A stretch of 8,112 nucleotides of DNA, from assembly GCA_030746295.1 (NCBI GenBank), contig JASLMY010000227.1, positions 1-8,112 of the forward strand, written 5' to 3'. Positions 1 to 8,073 of this stretch are shown piece by piece. Origin of the DNA: Alphaproteobacteria bacterium. Lineage in GTDB: Bacteria > Pseudomonadota > Alphaproteobacteria > GCA-2731375. The position numbers were made by a program, and so were the translations under genes. Numbering within the stretch: position 1 is the first letter of the stretch; the number at the start of each line of letters is the position of its first letter. The notes below the pieces were generated by a model, which worked only from the letters and a program-made list of their open reading frames with translations, was not told where the DNA came from and searched no databases.

Positions 1-78
1 GCCCCCCGCCCCCCTACCGACCAAATTTGTTCCCCTTGGGGGGGCCGGGGCGCAGCCTTAGGCGGGCGCCATAGAGAG

Positions 79-106
79 TTGATAAACGTATGTGAATCCT
101 TATTTT
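79..106 (+). promoter_or_regulatory. Candidate upstream sigma-70-type promoter of rpsL operon
   Basis: TTGATA at 79-84 (5 of 6 to TTGACA) is followed after 16 nt by TATTTT at 101-106 (4 of 6 to TATAAT). It lies in one of the few AT-rich patches of the window, just before a second candidate promoter. The -10 match is weak, so this is a low-confidence call made by eye. Confidence 0.3.
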
Positions 107-110
107 TCGG

Positions 111-139
111 TTGACGGAACGGGGTCGCATACATAGTAT
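111..139 (+). promoter_or_regulatory. Candidate sigma-70-type promoter of rpsL operon
   Basis: TTGACG at 111-116 (5 of 6) and TAGTAT at 134-139 (4 of 6) are separated by 17 nt, the optimal spacing. Initiation would fall near 146, giving a leader of about 225 nt that includes the hairpin/T-run at 229-295. A further -10-like TAAAAT at 210-215 has no decent -35 partner. Confidence 0.4.
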
Positions 140-228
140 CCGCCAACCGTTTTTGGCGTAGGTGGTGGGCGATCGTCTCAGACGCTGCGCCGGACGTACC
201 AAGTTGGGATAAAATCGACGCGGGGTCA

Positions 229-295
229 CACCCCCAACGAGACTGGCATCGGTGCCACCAGGCGCCGTCTCGTGTGGGGGGTGCGCTTTTTGTTT
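229..295 (+). terminator. Hairpin plus T-run: terminator or leader attenuator
   Basis: CGAGAC at 238-243 pairs perfectly with GTCTCG at 267-272. The stem continues outward with CCCCC 231-235 against GGGGG 276-280, with small bulges around 236 and 274. Inside the loop is a second small stem (TGGCA 244-248 with TGCCA 253-257). The run TTTTTGTTT follows at 287-295. This has the form of an intrinsic terminator. Because it lies between the candidate promoters and rpsL, it may be a leader attenuator; otherwise it ends the transcript of the gene upstream. Alternative pairings of its 5' strand exist (see findings). Confidence 0.5.
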
Positions 296-371
296 CCCGC
301 CAGGTGTGGGTGAGATGCGAGCCACAGTGCCGGCCTTGCCGGGGCGCGGCCGCGAGCTTCGAGGACAGCAT

Positions 372-743
372 ATGCCGACGATCAACCAGTTGGTCCGCAA
401 GCCCCGCCGGGCGGAGACGACGCGCAACAAGGTGCCGGCCCTGCAGGGCAGCCCGCAAAAGCGCGGCGTCTGCACGCGGGTCTACACGACGACGCCGAAG
501 AAGCCCAATTCGGCGTTGCGGAAGGTTGCTCGCGTGCGCTTGACCAACGGCTTCGAGGTGATCAGCTACATCCCCGGCGAGGGCCACAACCTGCAAGAGC
601 ATTCGGTGGTGCTGATCCGTGGTGGCCGCGTCAAGGACCTGCCCGGCGTGCGCTATCACGTCATTCGCGGTGTCCTCGACACCCAAGGGGTCGGCGATCG
701 CCGGCAGCGGCGCTCGAAATACGGCGCCAAGCGGCCGAAGTAG
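372..743 (+). CDS. rpsL: 30S ribosomal protein S12
   Basis: Ribosomal protein S12 of the small subunit, 123 aa, which is full length for the family. It sits at the decoding centre and interacts with 16S rRNA and incoming tRNA. Hallmarks visible are [11 protein letters not shown] at the N-terminus, the loop [12 protein letters not shown] (39-51) and [13 protein letters not shown] (84-96). Lys43 and Lys88, where streptomycin-resistance substitutions usually fall, are both wild type. Asp89 is the residue that RimO methylthiolates in many bacteria. I chose the ATG at 372 because it gives the conserved N-terminus and has GAGG at 361-364, 7 nt upstream; the reading frame is open further upstream but that part does not resemble S12. 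It is the first gene of the str operon and rpsG follows after only 14 nt. Confidence 0.98.
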   Translation: MPTINQLVRKPRRAETTRNKVPALQGSPQKRGVCTRVYTTTPKKPNSALRKVARVRLTNGFEVISYIPGEGHNLQEHSVVLIRGGRVKDLPGVRYHVIRGVLDTQGVGDRRQRRSKYGAKRPK

Positions 744-757
744 AAGGGAGCTTCCAG

Positions 758-1228
758 ATGTCGCGACGCCACAGGGCCGAGAAGCGGGAAGTTCTGCCGG
801 ATCCGAAATTCGCCGATCCGGTGCTGGCCAAGTTCACCAACGTGCTGATGCTCGATGGCAAGAAGTCGGCTGCCGAGCGCATCGTCTACAACGCCTTCGA
901 CCGGATCAAGGAGCGCTCGGGCCAGGACCCGGTCAAGGTCTTTCACGAAGCGCTGGACAACGTTCGGCCGACGGTCGAGGTGCGCTCGCGACGGGTTGGC
1001 GGCGCCACCTACCAGGTGCCGGTCGAGGTCCGCACCGAGCGCGCCCAGGCGCTGGCCATCCGGTGGCTGATCAGCACCGCCCGCGCGCGCTCGGAGAACA
1101 CCATGGAGGAGCGGCTGTCGGGCGAGTTGCTGGACGCCGCCAACGCCCGCGGCACGGCGGTCAAGAAACGCGAGGACACCCACCGAATGGCCGAGGCCAA
1201 TCGGGCCTTCTCGCATTACCGCTGGTAA
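758..1228 (+). CDS. rpsG: 30S ribosomal protein S7
   Basis: Ribosomal protein S7, 156 aa, a primary binder of the 3' major domain of 16S rRNA that nucleates assembly of the 30S head and lines the mRNA exit/E-site region. The N-terminus ([18 protein letters not shown]), the central [19 protein letters not shown] and the C-terminal block ending in NRAFSHYRW are typical. The start at 758 has a strong AAGGGAG at 744-750, 7 nt before the ATG. In E. coli, S7 represses its own operon by binding a roughly 100-nt rpsL-rpsG spacer. Here the spacer is 14 nt, so that particular site cannot be present in the same form. fusA begins 28 nt downstream. Confidence 0.98.
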   Translation: MSRRHRAEKREVLPDPKFADPVLAKFTNVLMLDGKKSAAERIVYNAFDRIKERSGQDPVKVFHEALDNVRPTVEVRSRRVGGATYQVPVEVRTERAQALAIRWLISTARARSENTMEERLSGELLDAANARGTAVKKREDTHRMAEANRAFSHYRW

Positions 1229-1256
1229 GCGAGACGGATTTTCGGGAGCCACTGTA

Positions 1257-3332
<2,076 letters not shown>

Positions 3333-3380
3333 GCGACGACGGATTTAGATGACGACTGAAGAGCGTTAGGGGTTCAAGCG

Positions 3381-4571
<1,191 letters not shown>

Positions 4572-4614
4572 GGCGGGGACCGGCGGCTCGAGCGCGACGG
4601 GACGAGAAGCTTGC

Positions 4615-4690
4615 AGGAGCGTAGCTCAATTGGTAGAGCACCGGTCTCCAAAACCGGGGGTTGGGGGTTCGAGCCCCTCCGCTCCTGCCA
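4615..4690 (+). tRNA. trnW: tRNA-Trp (anticodon CCA)
   Basis: A complete 76-nt cloverleaf. Acceptor AGGAGCG (4615-4621) pairs with CGCTCCT (4680-4686). D stem is GCTC/GAGC (4624-4627/4636-4639). Anticodon stem CCGGT/ACCGG (4641-4645/4653-4657) closes the loop CTCCAAA with anticodon CCA at 4648-4650. T arm is 4663-4679 with loop TTCGAGC and one G-U pair. Discriminator G4687 is followed by an encoded CCA (4688-4690). It sits between tuf and secE without its own obvious promoter, so it is probably cut from the mRNA. Confidence 0.98.
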
Positions 4691-4693
4691 CTT

Positions 4694-4710
4694 GCCGGCA
4701 CTAGGCCGGC
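4694..4710 (+). other. Short GC hairpin after tRNA-Trp
   Basis: GCCGGC at 4694-4699 pairs with GCCGGC at 4705-4710 around the loop ACTAG, 4 nt beyond the tRNA CCA end. There is no T-run, so it is not an intrinsic terminator. It may help separate the tRNA from the secE message during 3'-end processing; that role is inferred. Confidence 0.35.
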
Positions 4711-4734
4711 GCCGAGAGGCAATTTGAGGAACCC

Positions 4735-4932
4735 ATGGCGAAGACGAGTCCAGCCGAATTCGTAAGGCAGGTCCGCCAAGAGACCTCCAAGGTGACGTGG
4801 CCGAGTCGCAAGGAGACCGGCATCACCACGGCGATGGTCTTCGTCATGGTGGTGCTGGCGGCGATCTTCTTCTTTCTCGCCGATATGGCCCTGTCCGCGG
4901 GCATTCGCCTGATCCTCGGTCTCGGAGGCTGA
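4735..4932 (+). CDS. secE: Preprotein translocase subunit SecE
   Basis: SecE, 65 aa, the short single-span form found in most bacteria (E. coli has three spans). It clamps SecY in the inner-membrane SecYEG channel. The amphipathic cytoplasmic helix carries the family signature around QVRQETSKVTWPSRKET (12-28). One hydrophobic membrane segment follows, about residues 31-50 (AMVFVMVVLAAIFFFLADMA), and then a short tail. The ATG at 4735 is preceded by GAGGA at 4726-4730, only 4 nt away, which is tight. The gene lies 44 nt after tRNA-Trp and 4 nt before nusG, the near-universal secE-nusG pair. Its last codons contain the nusG ribosome binding site. Confidence 0.96.
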   Translation: MAKTSPAEFVRQVRQETSKVTWPSRKETGITTAMVFVMVVLAAIFFFLADMALSAGIRLILGLGG

Positions 4933-4936
4933 ACCG

Positions 4937-5467
4937 ATGGCGGCGCGCTGGTACATCGTCCACGTCTATTCCGGCTTCGAGAAGAAGGTCGCGGCGGCGA
5001 TTTCCGAGCAGGCCGCGGCGACGGGTCTGGACGAGGATATCGAGGAGGTCATGGTCCCGGTCGAGGAGGTCCTCCAGGTCCGCCGCGGCCAGAAGGTGAA
5101 CTCGGAGCGCAAGTTCTTCCCCGGCTACGTCCTGGTCAAGATGGACCTCTCCGACGAGGCCTATCACCTGATCAAGAACACCGCCAAGGTGACCGGCTTT
5201 CTCGGCACCGGCGGGCGGCCCTCGCCGATCAGCCAGGCCGAGGCGGACCGGATCCTGCATCAGGTGCAAGAGGGGATCGAGCGGCCGAAGCCGTCGATCA
5301 CCTTCGAGATCGGCGAGCAGGTCAGGGTCTGCGACGGCCCCTTCACCTCGTTCAACGGCTACGTCGAGGAGGTCGACGAGGAACGGGCGCGGCTCAAGGT
5401 CGGGGTCTCGATCTTCGGCCGAGCAACGCCGGTGGAGTTGGAATTCGGCCAGGTCGAGAAGGTCTGA
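4937..5467 (+). CDS. nusG: Transcription termination/antitermination protein NusG
   Basis: NusG, 176 aa. It binds RNA polymerase through its NGN domain, and through its KOW domain contacts Rho or ribosomal protein S10, coupling transcription to translation. The NGN domain spans about residues 1-110, with RWYIVHVYSGFEKKV (4-18) and RKFFPGYVLVKMDL (58-71). A linker near 112-120 leads to the KOW domain (about 122-156), with the typical GEQVRVCDGPF and FGRATPVELEF. The length fits ordinary NusG and no RfaH- or UpxY-like features are seen. The start at 4937 uses GGAGG at 4924-4928, inside the end of secE, 8 nt from the ATG, so translation of the two is probably coupled. A 98-nt structured spacer separates it from rplK. 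Confidence 0.97.
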   Translation: MAARWYIVHVYSGFEKKVAAAISEQAAATGLDEDIEEVMVPVEEVLQVRRGQKVNSERKFFPGYVLVKMDLSDEAYHLIKNTAKVTGFLGTGGRPSPISQAEADRILHQVQEGIERPKPSITFEIGEQVRVCDGPFTSFNGYVEEVDEERARLKVGVSIFGRATPVELEFGQVEKV

Positions 5468-5478
5468 GTCGGCAGTTC

Positions 5479-5510
5479 GCGTGGTAGGCTCGCCACGGCC
5501 GCGACCACGC
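5479..5510 (+). promoter_or_regulatory. L1-operator-like RNA fold in the rplK leader
   Basis: An outer helix GCGTGG (5479-5484) with CCACGC (5505-5510) encloses an asymmetric internal loop (TA at 5485-5486 against GCGA at 5501-5504). An inner helix GGC (5487-5489) with GCC (5498-5500) and a six-base loop follow. Ribosomal protein L1 recognises this architecture in 23S rRNA and in its own mRNA: a stem, a short AGGC-side strand opposite a longer purine-rich strand after GCC, then a second stem. The position just before rplK-rplA matches the known feedback site of the L11 operon in E. coli. The comparison is from memory of the consensus and is not an alignment. Confidence 0.5.
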
Positions 5511-5516
5511 ACCCTT

Positions 5517-5543
5517 GGGCGCCGGACCTCAGGCCGGCCGCCC
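5517..5543 (+). promoter_or_regulatory. Second hairpin in the rplK leader
   Basis: GGGC (5517-5520) and GCCGG (5521-5525) pair with CCGGC (5534-5538) and GCCC (5540-5543). CC/GG closes a TCA loop, and single bulges lie at 5526 and 5539, giving about 11 pairs. It ends 8 nt before the rplK ribosome binding site GAGGGA (5552-5557). It could be part of the same translational control region or an RNA-processing stem; it has no T-run. Confidence 0.4.
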
Positions 5544-5565
5544 CCGATGACGAGGGAAGCTTAGG

Positions 5566-5994
5566 ATGGCGAAGAAGATCGACGGCTACATTAAGCTGCA
5601 AATACCGGCCGGCCAGGCCAACCCATCGCCGCCGGTGGGACCGGCGCTCGGCCAGCGCGGCGTCAACATCATGGAATTCTGCAAGGCCTTCAACGCCGAG
5701 ACGCAGAGCATGGAGCAGGGCGTGCCGATCCCGGTCACCGTCACGGTGTTCGTGGACAAGAGCTTCAGCTTCATCACTAAGACGCCGCCGGCCTCGTACC
5801 TGCTGCGCCGCGCCGCCAAGCTGGAAAAAGGCAGCGAGACCCCGGGGCGCGAGGTCGTCGGTTCGGTCATCATGGCGCAGGTCCGCGAGATCGCGGAGCT
5901 GAAGATGGAGGATCTGAACGCCAACGATGTGGACGCCGCCTGCAAGATCATTGCCGGCTCGGCGCGCTCGATGGGCTTCGAGGTGGAGGGGTAG
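5566..5994 (+). CDS. rplK: 50S ribosomal protein L11
   Basis: Ribosomal protein L11, 142 aa, full length. With 23S rRNA it forms the GTPase-associated centre at the stalk base. The N-terminal domain has [20 protein letters not shown] (19-38), holding the prolines linked to thiostrepton/micrococcin binding. Lys4 and Lys40 match the usual PrmA methylation sites. The C-terminal rRNA-binding domain carries [13 protein letters not shown] and ends with [11 protein letters not shown]. The ATG at 5566 has GAGGGA at 5552-5557, 8 nt upstream. It is followed by rplA after 4 nt, so the two are almost certainly co-translated and both would respond to the L1-like operator in the leader. Confidence 0.98.
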   Translation: MAKKIDGYIKLQIPAGQANPSPPVGPALGQRGVNIMEFCKAFNAETQSMEQGVPIPVTVTVFVDKSFSFITKTPPASYLLRRAAKLEKGSETPGREVVGSVIMAQVREIAELKMEDLNANDVDAACKIIAGSARSMGFEVEG

Positions 5995-5998
5995 AGAG

Positions 5999-6697
5999 AT
6001 GGGCAAGGCTGGCAAGCGCTTCCAGAAATCCAGAGACGGCATCGATTCCGGCCAGCACTACAGCCTCGACGAGGCGGTGCAGATGGTGAAGGAGCGCGCC
6101 TCGGCCAAGTTCGACGAGACCGTCGAGCTGGCGATCAACCTGGGCGTCGATCCGCGCCACGCCGACCAGATGGTGCGCGGCACCGTGCAGTTGCCGAACG
6201 GCACCGGCAAGTCGGTTCGCGTCGCCGTCTTCGCCAAGGACGACAAGGCTGACGAGGCGCGCGCGGCGGGTGCCGACAAGGTCGGTGCCGAGGAGCTGGC
6301 GGAAGAGATCCAGAAGGGCGAGATCGACTTCGATCGCTGCATCGCCACGCCCGACATGATGTCGATCGTCGGTCGCCTCGGCCGCATTCTGGGGCCGCGC
6401 GGCTTGATGCCCAATCCCAAGCTCGGCACCGTGACGGCCGACATCGGCGAGGCGGTCAGCGCCGCCAAGGGCGGCCAGGTCGAGTTCCGGGTCGAGCGCG
6501 CCGGCATCATCCATGCCGGGGTCGGCAAGGCGAGCTTCTCCGAGGCCCAGTTGGGCGAGAACGCGCGTGCCCTGATCGACGCGGTGGTCCGTGCCAAGCC
6601 GAGCGGCGCCAAGGGCACCTATGTCAAGCGCGTCGCCTTGAGCTCGACCATGGGGCCGGGCGTGAGAATAGATACCGCGGCCCTCACCGGCGACTGA
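5999..6697 (+). CDS. rplA: 50S ribosomal protein L1
   Basis: Ribosomal protein L1, 232 aa (E. coli has 234). It binds the mobile L1 stalk of 23S rRNA and helps release E-site tRNA. In many bacteria it also represses translation of the rplK-rplA message. Visible blocks are [19 protein letters not shown] (61-79), [19 protein letters not shown] (128-146) and the domain-I signature [14 protein letters not shown]. The reading frame stays open upstream to 5927, but the ATG at 5999 gives the conserved MGKAGKRF start and has GGAGGGG at 5985-5991, 7 nt upstream, inside the end of rplK. It is followed by a 338-nt structured spacer before rplJ. Confidence 0.98.
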   Translation: MGKAGKRFQKSRDGIDSGQHYSLDEAVQMVKERASAKFDETVELAINLGVDPRHADQMVRGTVQLPNGTGKSVRVAVFAKDDKADEARAAGADKVGAEELAEEIQKGEIDFDRCIATPDMMSIVGRLGRILGPRGLMPNPKLGTVTADIGEAVSAAKGGQVEFRVERAGIIHAGVGKASFSEAQLGENARALIDAVVRAKPSGAKGTYVKRVALSSTMGPGVRIDTAALTGD

Positions 6698-6723
6698 GGC
6701 CGGCGGCGCGCGGCGAGGACTTC

Positions 6724-6750
6724 GCGCCCGGGACCGATGGTCCGGGGCGT
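6724..6750 (+). other. Hairpin downstream of rplA
   Basis: GGACC (6731-6735) pairs with GGTCC (6739-6743) around the loop GAT. The stem continues as CCC (6727-6729) with GGG (6744-6746), and GCG (6724-6726) with CGT (6748-6750), with single G bulges at 6730 and 6747. No T-run follows, so it is more likely a processing or stabilising stem at the end of the rplK-rplA part of the message than an intrinsic terminator. Confidence 0.4.
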
Positions 6751-6790
6751 GGGGAGGGACGGCAGGGGCCAAGCCCTTGTCGCCACCCTG

Positions 6791-6866
6791 TCCGAGACTG
6801 CAGGTGGCACCGCCCGCGGGCGGTGCCTTAAGGCCCGAAACCGTTTGGGGCGCCTGCACAGACGGG
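6791..6866 (+). promoter_or_regulatory. L10 leader: binding site for the L10-L7/L12 complex
   Basis: The architecture of the ribosomal-protein L10 leader is visible. An outer CCG (6792-6794) pairs with CGG (6863-6865). An internal loop AGACT (6795-6799) faces ACAGA (6858-6862). GCAGG (6800-6804) pairs with CCTGC (6853-6857). Inside are a stable stem GGCACCGCC (6806-6814) with its complement (6819-6827), the characteristic TTAA (6828-6831), and a second arm GCCC (6833-6836) with GGGC (6848-6851). In bacteria this fold is bound by L10(L7/L12)4 and lowers rplJL expression when free stalk complex accumulates. Its place upstream of rplJ fits. Confidence 0.75.
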
Positions 6867-6897
6867 AAGAGTTGCCGGGTTGCGGCAGTCTCGTTTT
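6860..6897 (+). terminator. Possible attenuator terminator downstream of the L10 site
   Basis: TTGCCG (6872-6877) pairs with CGGCAG (6883-6888) around GGTTG, and AGAC (6860-6863) could pair with GTCT (6888-6891; G6888 cannot be used in both stems). The run TTTT follows at 6894-6897. Alternatively, GCAGTCTCG (6885-6893) is a perfect 9-nt complement of CGAGACTGC (6793-6801) in the L10 site. The T-run is short, so termination would be partial at best. Confidence 0.3.
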
Positions 6898-6940
6898 GGA
6901 GGCCGCGGCACCGGTTCGAATCCCGAGGGCAGGCTTTGGC

Positions 6941-6970
6941 GGAACCGCACCGGCAAGCGGGTGCGGTTCC
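6941..6970 (+). other. Perfect 11-bp hairpin in the rplJ leader
   Basis: GGAACCGCACC (6941-6951) is followed by the loop GGCAAGCG and then its exact complement (6960-6970). No T-run follows. It lies between the L10 element and the rplJ ribosome binding site. A role in RNase III-type processing, or as a spacer structure, is possible but only inferred. Confidence 0.45.
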
Positions 6971-6981
6971 ATGGTGCAACC

Positions 6982-7015
6982 GGTCGTGCCGGCGGGGTTT
7001 GCCGTCGCCACGACC
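6982..7015 (+). other. Hairpin next to the rplJ ribosome binding site
   Basis: GGTCGTG (6982-6988) pairs with CACGACC (7009-7015), and CGGC (6990-6993) pairs with GCCG (7001-7004) inside, with an asymmetric internal loop. It ends 6 nt before the AAAGGAGG at 7022-7029, close enough to influence ribosome loading on rplJ. Confidence 0.4.
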
Positions 7016-7035
7016 AGAGTGAAAGGAGGCGCCTT

Positions 7036-7554
7036 GTGGATCGGACGCAAAAAGCGGCGTTCGTGGCCGAGATGCGGGAGGTCTTCAACGACACGACCTG
7101 CGTCGTCGTCACCCATTACAATGGCCTCGACGTCCGTGCCATCAGCGACTTGCGTCGACAGATGCGGGCGGCCGAGGCGACCTTTCGGGTCGCCAAGAAC
7201 CGCTTGACCAAGCTCGCCCTCGAGGGCACGCCCTATGCCGAGCTTCAGGACCTCTTCGTCGGGCCCACCGCGATCGCCTATTCGGACGATCCCGTGGCCC
7301 CGGCCAAGGTGGCGGTGGAGTTCGCCAAGCAGAACAAGGCGCTGGTCGTCTTGGGCGGTGCCTTGTCGGAGCGAAGGTTGGAGGCGGCCGACGTCGAAGC
7401 GTTGGCGAAGCTGCCCTCGCTCGACGCCCTCAGGTCCCAGATCATCGGTCTGGTGCAGGCCCCTGCCGGCAAGGTGGCGGGCGTCCTGCAGGCCCCGGCC
7501 GGCCAACTGGCCCGGGTTCTCTCGGCCTATGCGGCCACCGACGAGGCGGCCTGA
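7036..7554 (+). CDS. rplJ: 50S ribosomal protein L10
   Basis: Ribosomal protein L10, 172 aa, anchors L7/L12 dimers to the stalk base next to L11. The N-terminal rRNA-binding domain shows DRTQKAAFVAEMREVF, VVVTHYNGLDV and the conserved LRRQMRAAEATFRVAKNRL. The C-terminal helix that carries L7/L12 dimers contains a near-repeat (QAPAGKVAGVL then QAPAGQLARVL). The start is a GTG at 7036, with an excellent AAAGGAGG at 7022-7029, 6 nt upstream. The frame is open back to an ATG at 6880, but that stretch is leader RNA and does not resemble L10. Expression is probably controlled by the L10-binding element about 170 nt upstream. rplL follows after 71 nt. Confidence 0.97.
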   Translation: MDRTQKAAFVAEMREVFNDTTCVVVTHYNGLDVRAISDLRRQMRAAEATFRVAKNRLTKLALEGTPYAELQDLFVGPTAIAYSDDPVAPAKVAVEFAKQNKALVVLGGALSERRLEAADVEALAKLPSLDALRSQIIGLVQAPAGKVAGVLQAPAGQLARVLSAYAATDEAA

Positions 7555-7625
7555 CGAAGTGGCCTGAAGAATGGCTTTGCCAGCAATATCGAAGCTTTAG
7601 GATTCGAACCAAGGAGTGATGAGAA

Positions 7626-7997
7626 ATGGCTGATCTAGAAAACATTGCCGGCCAGCTTTCCGAGTTGACGGTGCTGGAGGCGGCGGAGCTCGCCAAGCTG
7701 TTGGAAGAGAAGTGGGGCGTGTCGGCCGCCGCGCCGATGGCCATGGCGGCGATGCCGAGTGCCGAGGCCGTCGAGGTCGAAGAGCAGACCGAATTCGACG
7801 TCGTCCTGGCCTCGTTCGGCGAGAAGAAGATCAACGTCATCAAGGAGGTCCGGGCGATCACCGGTCTCGGCCTCAAGGAGGCGAAGGATCTGGTCGAGAG
7901 CGCGCCGAAGGCGATCAGGGAAGCGGTCAACAAGGACGAGGCCGACAAGCTGAAAGAGCAGCTCGAGGGTGCCGGCGCCACCGTCGAGGTCAAGTAG
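7626..7997 (+). CDS. rplL: 50S ribosomal protein L7/L12
   Basis: Ribosomal protein L7/L12, 123 aa, the multicopy stalk protein that recruits and stimulates EF-G, EF-Tu and other translational GTPases. The N-terminal dimerisation domain (about 1-33, [22 protein letters not shown]) is joined by a flexible hinge (about 34-54) to the C-terminal factor-binding domain (about 55-123), with [13 protein letters not shown] and [13 protein letters not shown]. The hinge is less purely Ala/Gly than usual and holds three methionines (38, 40, 43). The ATG at 7626 has AAGGAG at 7611-7616, 9 nt upstream. The 71-nt gap after rplJ has its own strong ribosome binding site, fitting the higher synthesis of L7/L12 than L10. 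Confidence 0.98.
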   Translation: MADLENIAGQLSELTVLEAAELAKLLEEKWGVSAAAPMAMAAMPSAEAVEVEEQTEFDVVLASFGEKKINVIKEVRAITGLGLKEAKDLVESAPKAIREAVNKDEADKLKEQLEGAGATVEVK

Positions 7998-8007
7998 CAC
8001 GATCGAC

Positions 8008-8039
8008 GCGGCCGCGGCGGGTAATTCCGCCGCGGTCGC
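8008..8039 (+). terminator. Strong GC hairpin after rplL, likely attenuator or processing stem
   Basis: Thirteen nearly perfect pairs, with one G-U, join 8008-8020 (GCGGCCGCGGCGG) to 8027-8039 (CCGCCGCGGTCGC) around the loop GTAATT. What follows (AGACTTGATTT) is not a clean T-run, so complete termination is unlikely. In E. coli the rplL-rpoB gap holds a partial terminator and an RNase III site that set the ribosomal protein to RNA polymerase ratio; this stem is in the equivalent place. Confidence 0.5.
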
Positions 8040-8043
8040 AGAC

Positions 8044-8073
8044 TTGATTTCAGCAGCCCGTGTCGCATATACT
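8044..8073 (+). promoter_or_regulatory. Candidate promoter upstream of expected rpoB
   Basis: TTGATT at 8044-8049 (4 of 6) and TATACT at 8068-8073 (5 of 6) are 18 nt apart, right after the rplL hairpin. It would give the gene beyond the window, most likely rpoB, a transcript of its own. The window ends before any rpoB start is visible. Confidence 0.35.

Larger units (their letters stand above)
1..371. other. Non-coding leader upstream of rpsL
   Basis: I see no convincing protein gene in these 371 bases. The end of rpoC, which usually lies upstream of rpsL in alphaproteobacteria, is not recognisable. The first 50 bases are runs of C and later G that could pair (about 4-14 with 39-50, one bulge, 24-nt loop), with no T-run after them. 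The middle is locally AT-richer and holds candidate promoters at 79-106 and 111-139. A small perfect hairpin follows (CGCCAA 141-146 with TTGGCG 153-158). A larger hairpin with a T-run lies at 229-295. The last 75 bases lead into the rpsL ribosome binding site GAGG at 361-364. Confidence 0.6.
6698..7035 (+). other. rplA-rplJ leader rich in RNA hairpins
   Basis: This 338-nt gap has no credible gene but is dense in stems. They are 6724-6750 (GGACC/GGTCC around GAT, extended outward with two bulges), 6764-6778 (6 pairs), the L10-type element 6791-6866, a TTGCCG/CGGCAG stem at 6872-6888 near a T-run, a perfect 11-bp stem 6941-6970, and a stem 6982-7015 (GGTCGTG/CACGACC) ending just before the rplJ ribosome binding site. 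Separate entries cover the main ones. I found no convincing promoter in it. Confidence 0.7.

Noticed and set aside
1..50. C-run/G-run stem at the window start as a terminator of an upstream gene
   Set aside because: Pairing is possible but no T-run follows and the low-complexity runs pair easily by chance.
252..371. N-terminal extension of rpsL
   Set aside because: The extension runs through the hairpin/T-run region, whereas the ATG at 372 gives the conserved S12 N-terminus and has a ribosome binding site.
14..475. Long minus-strand reading frame across the rpsL leader and start
   Set aside because: It overlaps rpsL antisense, its composition is typical of GC-rich shadow frames, and it resembles no family.
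5927..5998. N-terminal extension of rplA
   Set aside because: It lies inside rplK in another frame; the ATG at 5999 matches the family start and has a strong ribosome binding site.
6908..6926. tRNA T-arm-like sequence (GGTTCGAATCC at 6913-6923) suggesting a tRNA remnant
   Set aside because: The surrounding stem has mismatches at two of five positions, and no acceptor, D or anticodon arm can be fitted around it.
6880..7035. N-terminal extension of rplJ from an ATG
   Set aside because: The stretch is structured leader RNA and does not look like L10; the GTG at 7036 has AAAGGAGG at the right distance and gives the conserved start.
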